Counted from the first letter of the stretch, positions 8,611 to 16,900 are shown. The stretch: DNA of 31,475 nucleotides from DTKY01 sp037440765 (GCA_037440765.1 JBBITL010000051.1:1-31475), one strand, 5' to 3'. Numbers and translations: made by a program. The notes: a model not told the origin generated them from the sequence alone.

Positions 8611-8808
8611 GCAACACCAGCGTAACAGATCCGGTCACGGTCATTCGCGGCAAAAAAACGCTGTTGACTCAAGTAGTTATCGCCGGCGCCAGAGATAAGC
8701 ATAACGGCCGGAATGCTAGCGTGTTGGCAGAGGACCTGGGCTCGATGTTCCAGACAACGGGGGCAAGCCGGACGCGACGGACTGTGCTGGAAACGTGGAG
8801 GAACTGGG

Positions 8809-9084
8809 ATGAGCGACCTGAAAGAGACCGGCAAGAGGAAGCCGGCGGGCCAGGCTGCGGGGAGGCCGAAGCAGAGTGTGACGCGGAGGCCGCCCGAGTT
8901 GATCGCTGTCGAGCGAATGATCATGGAATTCAAGAAGAAGCTGGACAAGGAGCAGCCCAAGATGTCGGTAAGTGACTTTATCCGGCTGGTCCAGCTTCGA
9001 GGGGAACTGGGCGAAGAGGCGCCGAGGGAGATCAGGGTGACGTGGGTAGAACCACCAGAGCAGGAACCTGCGACCAACACATAG
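8809..9084 (+). CDS. Small basic protein at the head of the phage cassette, candidate small terminase subunit
   Basis: A 91-aa protein that is basic in its first third (KETGKRKPAGQ...RPKQSVTRRPPE), then predicted helical (LIAVERMIMEFKKKLDKE and MSVSDFIRLVQLRGEL), with an acidic tail. It ends 43 bp inside the large terminase gene. Position, size and a basic region followed by helices fit a small terminase subunit, which would recognise DNA for packaging; I see no definite helix-turn-helix, so this is positional inference. The ATG at 8809 is preceded by GGAGGA at 8797-8802. A longer in-frame reading back to 8713 lacks a ribosome site and is rejected. Confidence 0.6.
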   Translation: MSDLKETGKRKPAGQAAGRPKQSVTRRPPELIAVERMIMEFKKKLDKEQPKMSVSDFIRLVQLRGELGEEAPREIRVTWVEPPEQEPATNT

Positions 9085-10346
9085 AGTACTCCCCGCTGCC
9101 CTCACAAAGACGCTTCCACGATTCCCCGGCCACCTTCAAGGGATTCTCCGGCCCGGTGGGGTGCGGCAAGAGCCAGGCGCTTTGCCAGGAGGCGCTGAGG
9201 CTGAGCTACCTGAATCCGGGGCGCGCGGGACTGCTGGGAGCGCCTACTTTTCCAATGCTGCGGGACGCCACACAAAGCACCCTGTTCGAGATTCTGGAGC
9301 GGAACCGAATCCCGCACGAGTACCACAAGGCGGAGAACGTTCTGCTGATGAGCCACACACGATCGCGGATCATCTTCCGCCCGGTGGACGACTACGAACG
9401 GCTGCGGGGTACAAACCTGGCGTGGTTCGGGCTGGACGAACTGACCTACACGGCCGAGGAAGCCTGGCTGCGGCTGGAAGGCCGGCTGCGGGACCCGAAG
9501 GCGGCCCGCCTGTGCGGATTCGCGGCCTGGACGCCGAAGGGTTTCGACTGGGTCTACCGGCGGTTCCTGGAGCGCCGCGTGGAGGGCTACGACATGACGT
9601 TCGCGGAGCCCTACGAAAACCGGCACCTGCTTGCGAAGGTGCCGGACTACTACGAGCGGCTCAGGCGCAGCTACGACGAGCGGTTCTTCGAGCAGGAAGT
9701 TCTGGGCAAGTACCTGAACGTCAACGACGGGCAGGTTTACCACAGCTTCGACCGCGCCGGCAACGTAGGTGAGGCGCCGGTAGATCCGCTGCTGCCGCTC
9801 AGGTGGGCGCTGGACTTCAACGTGGATCCGATGTGCTCGCTCGTCGCGCAGGTTCGCGACGGAGTGGTGCATGTGCTGGACGAGATCGTCATGCCCAGGG
9901 CCACGACGCCGGAGGTATGCGCGGAGTTTCTGCACCGCCACCCGCGCCACCCGGGAGGCGTGCTGATTTACGGGGACGCCTCGGGAAGCCGGCGCCAGAC
10001 GACGGGGCACAGCGACTACGAGATGGTGAAGCAGTCGCTCGCGCGCAGCGGGCACAAGCAGGTGAGCTACCGGGTGCCGCGCAGCAATCCCGAGGTTCGC
10101 GAGAGGGTGAACCTGGTGAACGCCATGCTGCGGCCGGCGGCAGGGGAGAGGCGGCTGGTGATCCATCCGAGGTGCCGGGAACTGATTCTGGATCTGGAGC
10201 AGGTGGCCTACAAGCCCGGCAGCGCGGTGATCGACAAGGAGAAGGACCCGCGCAGGACGCACCTCAGCGACGCGCTCGGTTACCTGATCTGGCAGGAATG
10301 CAGGCCGCACGGGAGGGCCGGGGAACGCAGCGAGCGGATTCTTTAG
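9042..10346 (+). CDS. terL: Phage terminase large subunit
   Basis: The motor of DNA packaging: an N-terminal ATPase pumps DNA into the prohead and a C-terminal RNase H-like nuclease cuts it. Walker A is GPVGCGKS at residues 37-44. Walker B is LAWFGLDE with D132/E133. The nuclease acidic residues are D258 (ALDFNVDP), D312 (IYGDASGS) and D410 (THLSDALGY). At 434 aa it is complete, and every catalytic residue is present, so it should be active. GTG 9042 overlaps the preceding gene by 43 bp. Intact packaging genes exclude a tailocin, which would have no need of them. Confidence 0.93.
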   Translation: MGRTTRAGTCDQHIEYSPLPSQRRFHDSPATFKGFSGPVGCGKSQALCQEALRLSYLNPGRAGLLGAPTFPMLRDATQSTLFEILERNRIPHEYHKAENVLLMSHTRSRIIFRPVDDYERLRGTNLAWFGLDELTYTAEEAWLRLEGRLRDPKAARLCGFAAWTPKGFDWVYRRFLERRVEGYDMTFAEPYENRHLLAKVPDYYERLRRSYDERFFEQEVLGKYLNVNDGQVYHSFDRAGNVGEAPVDPLLPLRWALDFNVDPMCSLVAQVRDGVVHVLDEIVMPRATTPEVCAEFLHRHPRHPGGVLIYGDASGSRRQTTGHSDYEMVKQSLARSGHKQVSYRVPRSNPEVRERVNLVNAMLRPAAGERRLVIHPRCRELILDLEQVAYKPGSAVIDKEKDPRRTHLSDALGYLIWQECRPHGRAGERSERIL

Positions 10347-10373
10347 GCCGCAGTGGAGGGAGGAGGCACGGAA

Positions 10374-11765
10374 TTGTTCGACATCGACAGGGAACATCCC
10401 GACTACACGGCCAGCAAGGCCACATGGCGCAAGTACAGGGACCTGTACGTGGGCGGGGAGCAGTTCAAGGCCAATTCGTCCGAGTACCTGGTCAAGCGGC
10501 ACCGCGAGCCTCTGGACGTGTACTACGAGAGGCTGCACCGGGTCTTCTACGAGAACTACCTGGGGTCAATCGTGGACTGGTACGGGGCGACGCTATTCCG
10601 GAGGGAACCGATACTGAGCTTTCAGGGGCCCAACGAAGCGGGCAAGGCGTTCTACCAGGAGTTCGTGGAGGACTGCGATCTGAGGGGTTCAAGCCTGTCG
10701 GACTTCTACCGGAGGGTTCTGGTCGAAGCGCTGGTGTCAGGGACGGCGTATGTCCTGGTGGACTTCCCCCGCTCAGACAGTCCGGCCAGGAACCGCGCCG
10801 AAGAAGAGGCCGCCGGCCGAGCCCGCGCCTACCTGGTGAATTACGCCCCGCAGGACGTCATCAACTGGCGGTACGACGAGCGCGGAAACCTGGAGTGGAT
10901 CGTAATACGGACGATCAACCTCTGCCAGAGCGAGCCGGGAGACAACGCGTGGGTGAAGGAAACCCGGTGGCTCTATTACGACAAGCAGGAGTTCAGGACC
11001 TATCGCCGTTTCGAGGGCAGGCAGAAGGACGGGCAGCCCAGGCTGACTGACCAGGGGCGCCACGGGCTGGCCAGGCTGGGCAAGGTGCCGGTGTTCCCCT
11101 TCCACATCAGCGAGGGGCTCTGGCTGGCGAACAAGGCGGCCTCCCTGCAACTTGAACACTTCAACAAGTCCAACGCGCTGGCCTGGGCGCTAACGATGGG
11201 GCTGTTCGCCTCCCCGGTGGTCTACTCGGACCGCGAGTGGAACCAGATGGTAGGCGAGTCCTACTACATACAACTCGGGCCGGAGGACCGCTTCGGGTGG
11301 ACCGAGCCGGAAGGCAAGGTTTACCAGATTGCTGCGGAAAACCTGAGCCGGCTGAAAGGCGAGATCTACAGGGTCTGCTACATGCTGACGCAGGCTGGCG
11401 GAGCGCTGTCCGGGGGAGCGGGGCAGTCCGGCGTGAGCAAGCAGCGGGACTTCACCATCACGCAGGAGGTCCTGCGGGCATACGGCGACTCGGTCAAGGA
11501 CAGCATGAAGCGGGTGCTTCGCGCGATCGAAGCGGCGCGAGAAGACGGCCTCGCAATCGAGGTATCCGGGCTGGATGAGTTCGACATCGGCGACTTCAGC
11601 AGCGAACTGGACGACGCCATCAAGCTGCTGGGACTGGGGGTCGGGTCCAAGACGCTGAAGAAGCAGATTCTAAGAAAGCTCGCGCTGAAGTACCTGTGCG
11701 ACGCGCGGCAGGAGACCAAGGACCAGATTGCCAGCGAATTGGACAACTGGTGCGAGCAGGGGTAG
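10374..11765 (+). CDS. Phage portal protein, DUF4055-like
   Basis: Would form the dodecameric ring through which DNA enters and leaves the capsid and to which terminase docks. The N-terminal pattern HPDYTASKATWRKYRDLY, followed by a YYERLHRVFYENYLGSIVDWY stretch and ATLFRREP, matches what I know of DUF4055 portal-like proteins. The C-terminal half is helical, with LEHFNKSNALAWALTMG and a region before QAGGALSGGAGQSGVSK that fits the wing/crown part. The start is taken as TTG 10374, because GGGAGGAGG (10358-10366) ends seven nt before it; the in-frame GTG at 10353 lies upstream of that site. Length is then 463 aa, normal for a portal. Confidence 0.82.
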   Translation: MFDIDREHPDYTASKATWRKYRDLYVGGEQFKANSSEYLVKRHREPLDVYYERLHRVFYENYLGSIVDWYGATLFRREPILSFQGPNEAGKAFYQEFVEDCDLRGSSLSDFYRRVLVEALVSGTAYVLVDFPRSDSPARNRAEEEAAGRARAYLVNYAPQDVINWRYDERGNLEWIVIRTINLCQSEPGDNAWVKETRWLYYDKQEFRTYRRFEGRQKDGQPRLTDQGRHGLARLGKVPVFPFHISEGLWLANKAASLQLEHFNKSNALAWALTMGLFASPVVYSDREWNQMVGESYYIQLGPEDRFGWTEPEGKVYQIAAENLSRLKGEIYRVCYMLTQAGGALSGGAGQSGVSKQRDFTITQEVLRAYGDSVKDSMKRVLRAIEAAREDGLAIEVSGLDEFDIGDFSSELDDAIKLLGLGVGSKTLKKQILRKLALKYLCDARQETKDQIASELDNWCEQG

Positions 11766-11781
11766 GCAAAGGAGAACAGGG

Positions 11782-12372
11782 ATGGAGCAAGCAGCCACAG
11801 AGAACTCTGGAACACCCGTTGAGAAGCCGGCGGATGTCCGCAGCCTCATCCGGGAAGCGATCGAGGAGTACACGCGGCGGGAGGCGTCCAAGGCCGAGCC
11901 GGCCTACAAGAACGAACTGGCCGAGGAACGAAAGCGCCGGGAGCAACTGGAGCGCAGGGTGAACGAGCTCGTGCAGGAGAACGCACGGAGCCGTCAGATG
12001 GCGGAGGAAGCGGACCGCAACGCCGCAGTCCGAGCCGAGTTGCAGCGGCTCGGAGTGGCGAAGGTGGACCTGGCCTTCAAGGCGGTGAGGGACGAGGTGA
12101 AGCGAAGCGAGGACGGGCGGCTGGTGGCGCAGGGCGACGGCGGCACGGTCAGCCTGCGGGAGTACCTCACGGAGTTCGTGAGCGAGAATCCCGAGTTTCT
12201 GCCGGCGCGCAACCTGGGGGGATCCGGCGCCACGTCTGGCCCACGAACTCCGGTCCCTGCAAGTTCCACGGTGGACCTGGACAAGATCCGGCCGGGCATG
12301 AGTCCAGAGGAGCTGGAGAAGGCCCGTCAGGAGATTGCACGAATCGCTTCCCAGGCGCTGGGAGGTCACTAA
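11782..12372 (+). CDS. Capsid scaffolding protein candidate
   Basis: A 196-aa, highly charged protein. Residues ~20-80 form a long coiled coil (IREAIEEYTRREASK, ELAEERKRREQLERRVNELV), followed by a middle segment and a flexible Ser/Pro/Gly-rich stretch before a helical C-terminus (PEELEKARQEIARIASQALG). Position between portal and coat gene, coiled coil and short C-terminal helix are standard for an internal scaffold that directs coat assembly. No protease domain is present here or nearby, so the scaffold would be released without cleavage, as in P22. ATG 11782 follows AAAGGAG at 11768-11774. Confidence 0.72.
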   Translation: MEQAATENSGTPVEKPADVRSLIREAIEEYTRREASKAEPAYKNELAEERKRREQLERRVNELVQENARSRQMAEEADRNAAVRAELQRLGVAKVDLAFKAVRDEVKRSEDGRLVAQGDGGTVSLREYLTEFVSENPEFLPARNLGGSGATSGPRTPVPASSTVDLDKIRPGMSPEELEKARQEIARIASQALGGH

Positions 12373-12440
12373 GACTCAGAGCGGCTGCGGGAGCCTGAAC
12401 GACGCCCTCAGAGGCGGAATAGAAAGGAAAGGAAGAACAG

Positions 12441-13352
12441 ATGCCAGCAGTAACATCCACAAACGTGGCTAACGCGATTGTCAAGTTAGTGGCGGTCGAT
12501 GCCTTGCCCGCCCTGATGGGTAACCTTGTCATGGGAAACCTGGTCAACCGCGATTTCGAACCCATACTGGGTCAGGCCGGGGATACGGTGAACGTGCCGA
12601 TTCCTCCGACACTGGTCGCCAACAACCTGGCGCAAGGGGGCACGGTGCAGACGCAGAATCCGAGCCTCGGCAACGCGCAGATCGTTCTCAACACCCACGC
12701 GGAGGCGACCTTCCAGATACCGGACGTGACGAAAGTCCTGGCGGTTCCGGACCTGCTGAAGCTGTACATGCAGCCCGGGCTGGTGGCCCTGGCCGAGAAG
12801 ATCGAAAGCGACCTTCTCGGGCTGTACGCCAGCTTCACGGCCAACACGCCGGTGGGCACGAGCGGCATGGCGATCACTGAAGCCGCCATCGACTCAGCGG
12901 AAACAGCGCTGTTTGAGGCCAAGGTGCCGGCCAGCGAGCCGAAGTACCTGGTGGTCGACTCGGCGGCCTACTCGCAACTGCGCCAGATTCCGCGGTTCAG
13001 CGAATTCCAGACGTCGGGCGAGGCCGGGCTGCGGGCGCTCATCGAAGGCGCGGTGGGCAAGATCAAGGACTTCTACGTGTTCCGTTCGCAGTTCGTGAAG
13101 AAGACGGGCAGCGGGCCGGTGACTACTCACAACCTGGCATTCGCACGCAGCGCGCTGGGCCTGGTGGTGCGCAGGCTGCCTCAGCCCCTTCCGGGGACGG
13201 GCGCCATCGCCGAGTACGCCGAGATGGGCAACTTTGGCATGCGGGTGGTCATGAGCTACCAGCCGAACACGCTGGCGCAGCAGTTCACGGTGGACGTTTT
13301 GTACGGCGTGGGCGTGCTCCGCAACTCGTTTGCCGTTCAGGTCAGAAGCTAG
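12441..13352 (+). CDS. Major capsid protein, P22 coat-like
   Basis: The shell-forming coat protein, 303 aa, expected to adopt the HK97 fold. It opens with an N-terminal helix (NVANAIVKLVAVDALPALMG), then VNRDFEPILGQAGDTVNVPIP and a strand-rich section, a spine-helix region (LYMQPGLVALAEKIESDLLG), and a C-terminal EYAEMGNFGMRVVMSYQ strand pair. The pattern of R-x-F...GDTV near residue 45 and the length point to the P22 coat protein (gp5) superfamily rather than to HK97 gp5. There is no long N-terminal delta domain and no adjacent protease. The ribosome site is GGAAGAA before ATG 12441. A strong hairpin follows the gene. Confidence 0.8.
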   Translation: MPAVTSTNVANAIVKLVAVDALPALMGNLVMGNLVNRDFEPILGQAGDTVNVPIPPTLVANNLAQGGTVQTQNPSLGNAQIVLNTHAEATFQIPDVTKVLAVPDLLKLYMQPGLVALAEKIESDLLGLYASFTANTPVGTSGMAITEAAIDSAETALFEAKVPASEPKYLVVDSAAYSQLRQIPRFSEFQTSGEAGLRALIEGAVGKIKDFYVFRSQFVKKTGSGPVTTHNLAFARSALGLVVRRLPQPLPGTGAIAEYAEMGNFGMRVVMSYQPNTLAQQFTVDVLYGVGVLRNSFAVQVRS

Positions 13353-13369
13353 CAAGACAAGGAGACTGC

Positions 13370-13394
13370 GGACCCCGGACACGGGCCGGGGTCC
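13370..13394 (+). terminator. Strong hairpin just after the coat gene
   Basis: GGACCCCGG (13370-13378) pairs perfectly with CCGGGGTCC (13386-13394) over a 7-nt loop. It has no T-run. In many phages a leaky terminator or mRNA-stabilising hairpin follows the coat gene so that coat is made in excess of the tail proteins; this stem is in the right place for that. Confidence 0.5.
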
Positions 13395-13414
13395 TGGCAG
13401 TCCTGGAGGCAGAG

Positions 13415-13747
13415 ATGGATCTCAAAGTCTATTACCAGAAGCTCCGGCAGGTGGAACAGAGCATTGCCGAGCCGCAGGCGGTGGTGGTGAGCCTGGAAAC
13501 ACCGGATGGAGGGCGGGCCGGAGTGCTGACCGAGGCGCCGCGGACGGTGGCGGCGAAGCTGATCGTGGAAGGGGGGGCCAGGCTGGCGACCGAACAGGAG
13601 GCCGAGGGGTTCCATGCTCAGTCGGCCGAGGCGCGGCGCAAGGCCGAGCAGGCGGCAGCGGCGGGCCGGATTCAAGTGACCGTGGTCGCCGAGCAACCCG
13701 ACGAGAGCAGGAAGCTGCGGGTGAAGGGCAAGAACCCACAGGAGTGA
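13415..13747 (+). CDS. Unknown small phage protein after the coat gene
   Basis: A 110-aa protein that I do not assign to a family. The N-terminal part (MDLKVYYQKLRQVEQSI) is helical, the middle (AVVVSLETPDGGRAGVLTEAP) looks beta, and a long Ala/Glu-rich helix follows (SAEARRKAEQAAAAGRIQ). The tail is basic (SRKLRVKGKN). GGAGG at 13405-13409 sits just before ATG 13415. Its position right after the coat gene suits a head decoration or connector accessory, but this is context only. Confidence 0.7.
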   Translation: MDLKVYYQKLRQVEQSIAEPQAVVVSLETPDGGRAGVLTEAPRTVAAKLIVEGGARLATEQEAEGFHAQSAEARRKAEQAAAAGRIQVTVVAEQPDESRKLRVKGKNPQE

Positions 13748-13765
13748 ACTGGGGACGGGGGCAAG

Positions 13766-14503
13766 ATGGCACTGTTCACGGATGGTTCGATCTCGACGCT
13801 GGAAGACCTCAGGGCGTACGAAAGCGCGGTTTACGATGTCGCGGCCAGCGAGCGCATCGACCTGTCGCAGAAAGCGGTCCTGAGCCAGCAGGAACTCCAG
13901 GTGGAGCTTACCACGCGACTCTTCCGGGAAGAACCGGCGGAGCTGAGGCGGGTGGTTGTCACGCCGGCGCTCCAATTGTGGCACACGTTCCACACACTGG
14001 CGCTGGCCTACCGCGACGCCTACAACAGCCATCTCAACGACCGCTATCAGGGGAAGTGGCGCGAGTATGAGCGGCTGGCCCGGTGGGCGCTGGAGAACGT
14101 CATGTCATCGGGCGTGGGGATGGTCGAAACGCCGGTAGCGAAGGCGGCACCGCCCAGGCTGAGCACAACACCCGGGACGGCAGAGGCCACCGTGTACTGG
14201 ATACGGGCCGCGTGGGTGGGGGCGAACGGCGACGAGGGCTGCGCCAGCGAACCGAGCGTGCTGGCGGCACCGGCAAACACGGCGCCGGTGGCGGCTGCCG
14301 TTGAGGCGCCGGCGGGCGTGACGGGGTGGAACGCCTACGTTGGGACAGAGCCCGGCGCCGAACAGCTTCAGAACCAGGCGCCGATTGCCGCCGGATGGAG
14401 TTGGACAATGCCGGCTACCGGGCTGGTCGAAGGAAGGGCGCCGGGCAGCGGGCAGACGCCCACGTCCTACAAACGGTTCGAGCGGGTGTTCCGGAGAGGA
14501 TAG
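13766..14503 (+). CDS. Neck/adaptor-like protein with a C-terminal FN3/Ig-like domain
   Basis: Residues 1-120 are mainly helical (LEDLRAYESAVYDVAAS, LWHTFHTLALAYRDAYNSHL, EYERLARWALENVM), which suits the helical adaptor that sits under the portal. Residues ~130-245 are different: VYWIRAAWVGANGDEGCASE, GVTGWNAYVGTEPGAEQLQN and WSWTMPATGLVEGRAP form the beta-strand pattern of the FN3/Ig-like domains often appended to phage structural proteins. A similar pattern returns in the large tail protein (GFHVYRGRNPAQLWRIAA). The adaptor role is inferred from order and helical content. Confidence 0.65.
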   Translation: MALFTDGSISTLEDLRAYESAVYDVAASERIDLSQKAVLSQQELQVELTTRLFREEPAELRRVVVTPALQLWHTFHTLALAYRDAYNSHLNDRYQGKWREYERLARWALENVMSSGVGMVETPVAKAAPPRLSTTPGTAEATVYWIRAAWVGANGDEGCASEPSVLAAPANTAPVAAAVEAPAGVTGWNAYVGTEPGAEQLQNQAPIAAGWSWTMPATGLVEGRAPGSGQTPTSYKRFERVFRRG

Positions 14504-14508
14504 CGACG

Positions 14509-15006
14509 GTGGCTCAAGTCACGAAGGCGACAACGAGCCGGCTGTCGGGGATGCTCAGCTCACCGGCGGGTCTGGCACAGAGCCTGGCGGCCATAGCACA
14601 GAGAGAGAACGTGCGGCTTGGACCGATCCGGCCGCAGCAGGTCCTGTCGCAGTACGTGGCGCCGGAGACGGCGGAGCGGACCGCCGGCGTGCACTACCCG
14701 GCATTCTACGTTTACTGCGAGAAGCTGACCAACGAATTGCGGGAGAAATTCCGGACGTTTTCGGGCAAGGCGCGGCTGGCGGTGGAGGTGCGCGTCTCTC
14801 ACGACCGCCTGGAAGACCTGGGGCAGGCGCTGGAGCTGCACGTGGAGGCGGTTACCGACGTGTTGGATTCTCATCGAGGGGACTGGGGCGGCGGCATCTT
14901 CTACGCGGGCAAGTACGAAGCGGCCTTCGGGCCGGTCAAACACGGCGGGAAGAACTTCGTGCAGACGGCAAAGGTGAGCTTCGATGTTGAGGTGAGCATC
15001 GGCTGA
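14509..15006 (+). CDS. Tail completion/terminator-like protein
   Basis: A 165-aa protein between the neck gene and the tail tube gene, where tail terminator or completion proteins usually lie. The C-terminal half has alternating helix and strands (ARLAVEVRVSHDRLEDLGQA, then GGGIFYAGKYEAAFGPVKHG, then FVQTAKVSFDVEVSIG), compatible with the small alpha/beta fold of that group. The function is positional inference. GTG 14509 is chosen because GGAGAGGA (14492-14499) lies upstream and the preceding stop is at 14503; a longer in-frame reading from 14326 would overlap the previous gene by 178 bp and is rejected. Confidence 0.62.
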   Translation: MAQVTKATTSRLSGMLSSPAGLAQSLAAIAQRENVRLGPIRPQQVLSQYVAPETAERTAGVHYPAFYVYCEKLTNELREKFRTFSGKARLAVEVRVSHDRLEDLGQALELHVEAVTDVLDSHRGDWGGGIFYAGKYEAAFGPVKHGGKNFVQTAKVSFDVEVSIG

Positions 15007-15026
15007 AGACAGAAGGAGAGGATCAG

Positions 15027-16201
15027 ATGTCCTGTTACATTGCGTCGAACAACAACCGGTTCTATGCGGCAATCGAGCCTGCCTTCGGCTCGGTGCCCGT
15101 GATCGGCGCCGGGAACCGGTTTCCCGGGGTGAAGCTCGCGATCCGGCAGGAGACTGACAGGCCGGCCAGGAAGGACAAGACGGGCACAAGGACATTCCTG
15201 GGACTGCCGTCCGGCCTGCGGCGACACACGACGTTCGACCTGCGGACCTACATGACGGGCTTGGTGAACCACTCAGAGCAACCGGGGTACGGCCCCCTGT
15301 TCCGGGCCGCCCTGGGCGGGGACGCCCTGTCATACGCGGGGGGATTGGCGGGGGCCGGATCGGCGGGGCGGATTCTGGTGTTCTCCGAGCCGCNNNNNNN
15401 NNNGAAGCTGGCCAGGCGGTCACGCACGGAGGGGAGCTGCGGTTCGCGGCGGCGATCGCCGACGAGCATAGCGTCCTTCTAAACGCAGCGTTCAGCACAG
15501 CGCCGGGCGAGGGCTCACCCATCGGACCCGCCGTCACGTACTTGCCGTCCACGCGGCTTCCAAGCGTGAGCGTGTTCGACTACTGGTCGCCGGCCCAAGC
15601 AGTACAGCGCGTTCTGTGCGGCGCGGGGATAGACAAGATGCAGTTGAGGGTCAACGGAGACTACCACGAGTTCCGCTTCAGCGGGGCGGCCATGGACGTG
15701 ATCGACAGCCGCAGCTTCAGCGAGGGACAAGGCGGGCTGACGTCGTTCCCGGAAGAGCCGGCGCAGCAGCCGTTCGATTACAGCATCATCCCGGGGCACC
15801 TGGGACAGGCATGGCTGGGATCGATCGCGGACCGCTTCTTCACGGTCACTGACGCCGAGGTGACGCTGGACAACGGGCTGGACATGAGAGCCCGGGAGTT
15901 CGGAGCGACGCTGCCGAGATGCATGGCGGCAGGGACGCGGGCGGTGACGCTGGACCTGTCGCTCTACAGTTCGGAGAATGACGCGACGGTCTCCCTCTAT
16001 CAGGCAGCAAGGCAACGGAGCCCGATCGAGGTGATGTTCCAGTTGGGCCATGACCCGGGGCAGTTGTTCGGCATGTACCTGAAGAGCGTGGCGCCTGAAG
16101 TGCCGGAGTTCGACGACAGCGAGACCCGGCTGCAATGGCGGTTCTCCGGATGCAGGGCTCAGGGCACTCTGGACGACGAGATTGTGATGGCGTTCGGGTA
16201 G
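15027..16201 (+). CDS. Major tail (tube) protein, split by an assembly gap
   Basis: About 390 aa, in the position of the tail tube gene directly before the tail assembly chaperone pair. The left part begins MSCYIASNNNRFYAAIEPAFG with an arm and strand pattern typical of tube proteins (FPGVKLAIRQETD, TFDLRTYMTG). The right part repeats the motif: YHEFRFSGAAMDVIDSRSFS and FTVTDAEVTLDNGLDMRARE, suggesting two copies of the tube fold in one chain. Ten N at 15394-15403 interrupt it. After the gap the correct frame is EAGQAVTHGGELRFAAAIAD, which joins smoothly to the rest; this needs a true gap of 2 modulo 3. ATG 15027 has AAGGAGAGG just upstream. The tube role is inferred from order and repeat structure, not a secure family match. 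Confidence 0.68.
15394..15403. other. Assembly gap (10 N) inside the tail tube gene
   Basis: A second run of exactly ten N. As at the first gap, the two flanking coding parts fit only if the true length is 2 modulo 3, so the placeholder is not the real size. Confidence 0.97.
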
Positions 16202-16205
16202 AGCT

Positions 16206-16571
16206 ATGAACTACGAGAGCGTGATTACGCTGGAATCGGCGAGCCGGCCAGGGGTCCGATACACGATCCGAAAGATGTCGCTCGGGCGCCGCACTGAACT
16301 GGCCAGGCGTCTGCGGGAACTGGTCGCCAAGATGGAGTTCCTGGAGGCGGGCCAACAGCCGGCCGAGAGCGTCGAGGCGGCGCTGTTGTCAACCGAGATA
16401 GAGAGAGCGTACCTCACCTGGGGGCTGGTCGAGGTGCGTGGGTTTGAGGTGGACGGGCAGGCGGCGACGCCGGAGACGCTGGCGGCGGCGGGGCCGGAAG
16501 ACCTCACCCTGGAAATAGTGGCCGCAATCAAGGCGGAAGCCGGACTGAGCCAGGCCGAAAGAAAAAACTGA
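16206..16571 (+). CDS. Tail assembly chaperone, short form (gpG-like)
   Basis: A 121-aa protein with an N-terminal beta region (MNYESVITLESASRPGVRYT) and then helices (GRRTELARRLRELVAKMEFL). It is small, acidic in its C-terminal half and placed between the tube and tape measure genes, as lambda gpG is. The zero-frame product ends QAERKN, and its stop at 16569-16571 directly follows a slippery heptamer. In lambda-like phages gpG coats the tape measure protein before tube polymerisation and is absent from the virion. The ribosome site before ATG 16206 is weak (TAGAG), so translation may be coupled to the tube gene. Confidence 0.8.
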   Translation: MNYESVITLESASRPGVRYTIRKMSLGRRTELARRLRELVAKMEFLEAGQQPAESVEAALLSTEIERAYLTWGLVEVRGFEVDGQAATPETLAAAGPEDLTLEIVAAIKAEAGLSQAERKN

Positions 16572-16900
16572 TCCTCGCCTTCCATTTCCAGTTCACGGAC
16601 CAGGCCCGGTGGAAGTGCGAGCCATGCAGGCGGGCGGGCCTGGACAAGCGGCGGCGATGCGGATTCCTGCCGGCTTCCAAGCGCGGGCCGGAGCAGGTGA
16701 TTTGGGCGCGGAAGAGGGTAGTCGCCACCGAGTGCCCCAAATCTCTGGTGACGGCCGAAAGCCAAGCGTGGCTGGAAGAGTACTCGGCATGGAGGTTCGC
16801 CGGGGGAGGGGACTACCGGACCATGGAAGCCCGGCAATGGGATGCGTTCTCAACACTGGAGCAGGCGCTGACGGAAGAGAGGAGCGGCTCAGATGAGTGA
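16206..16900 (+). CDS. Tail assembly chaperone, frameshift product (gpGT-like)
   Basis: Reading join(16206..16568, 16568..16900), a -1 slip at A AAA AAC extends the chaperone from 121 to 231 aa. The -1 frame is open without a stop from the slip site to 16898-16900 and has no good independent start. The extension holds C138-x2-C141, C152 and C177, a possible zinc-binding set, then LVTAESQAWLEEYSAWRFAG and a conserved-looking helical tail. In lambda, gpGT bridges gpG-coated tape measure and tail tube subunits through its T domain; the same role is inferred here. The last 8 bp overlap the tape measure gene start at 16893. Confidence 0.85.
16562..16621 (+). promoter_or_regulatory. Programmed -1 ribosomal frameshift signal
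   Basis: The heptamer A AAA AAC (16562-16568) is in the right phase (X XXY YYZ), with its last codon directly before the zero-frame stop TGA. After a 5-nt spacer (16569-16573), an 11-bp stem forms between CTCGCCTTCCA (16574-16584) and TGGAAGTGCGAG (16610-16621), with only U16616 bulged and a 25-nt loop. Heptamer, spacer and stem are all within the usual range for stimulated -1 frameshifting. Confidence 0.88.

Noticed and set aside
8611..8808. attL/attR direct repeats at the cassette borders
   Set aside because: Comparing this stretch with 22656-22710 by eye gave no shared run long enough to be meaningful.
9102..10538. Minus-strand ORF of 478 codons opposite the terminase gene
   Set aside because: Antisense shadow; the terminase frame on the plus strand has all catalytic motifs.
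16697..16900. Independent small gene starting at GTG 16697
   Set aside because: The same frame is open and protein-like far upstream, including the CEPC motif, back to the slippery heptamer, so it is the frameshift extension of the chaperone.
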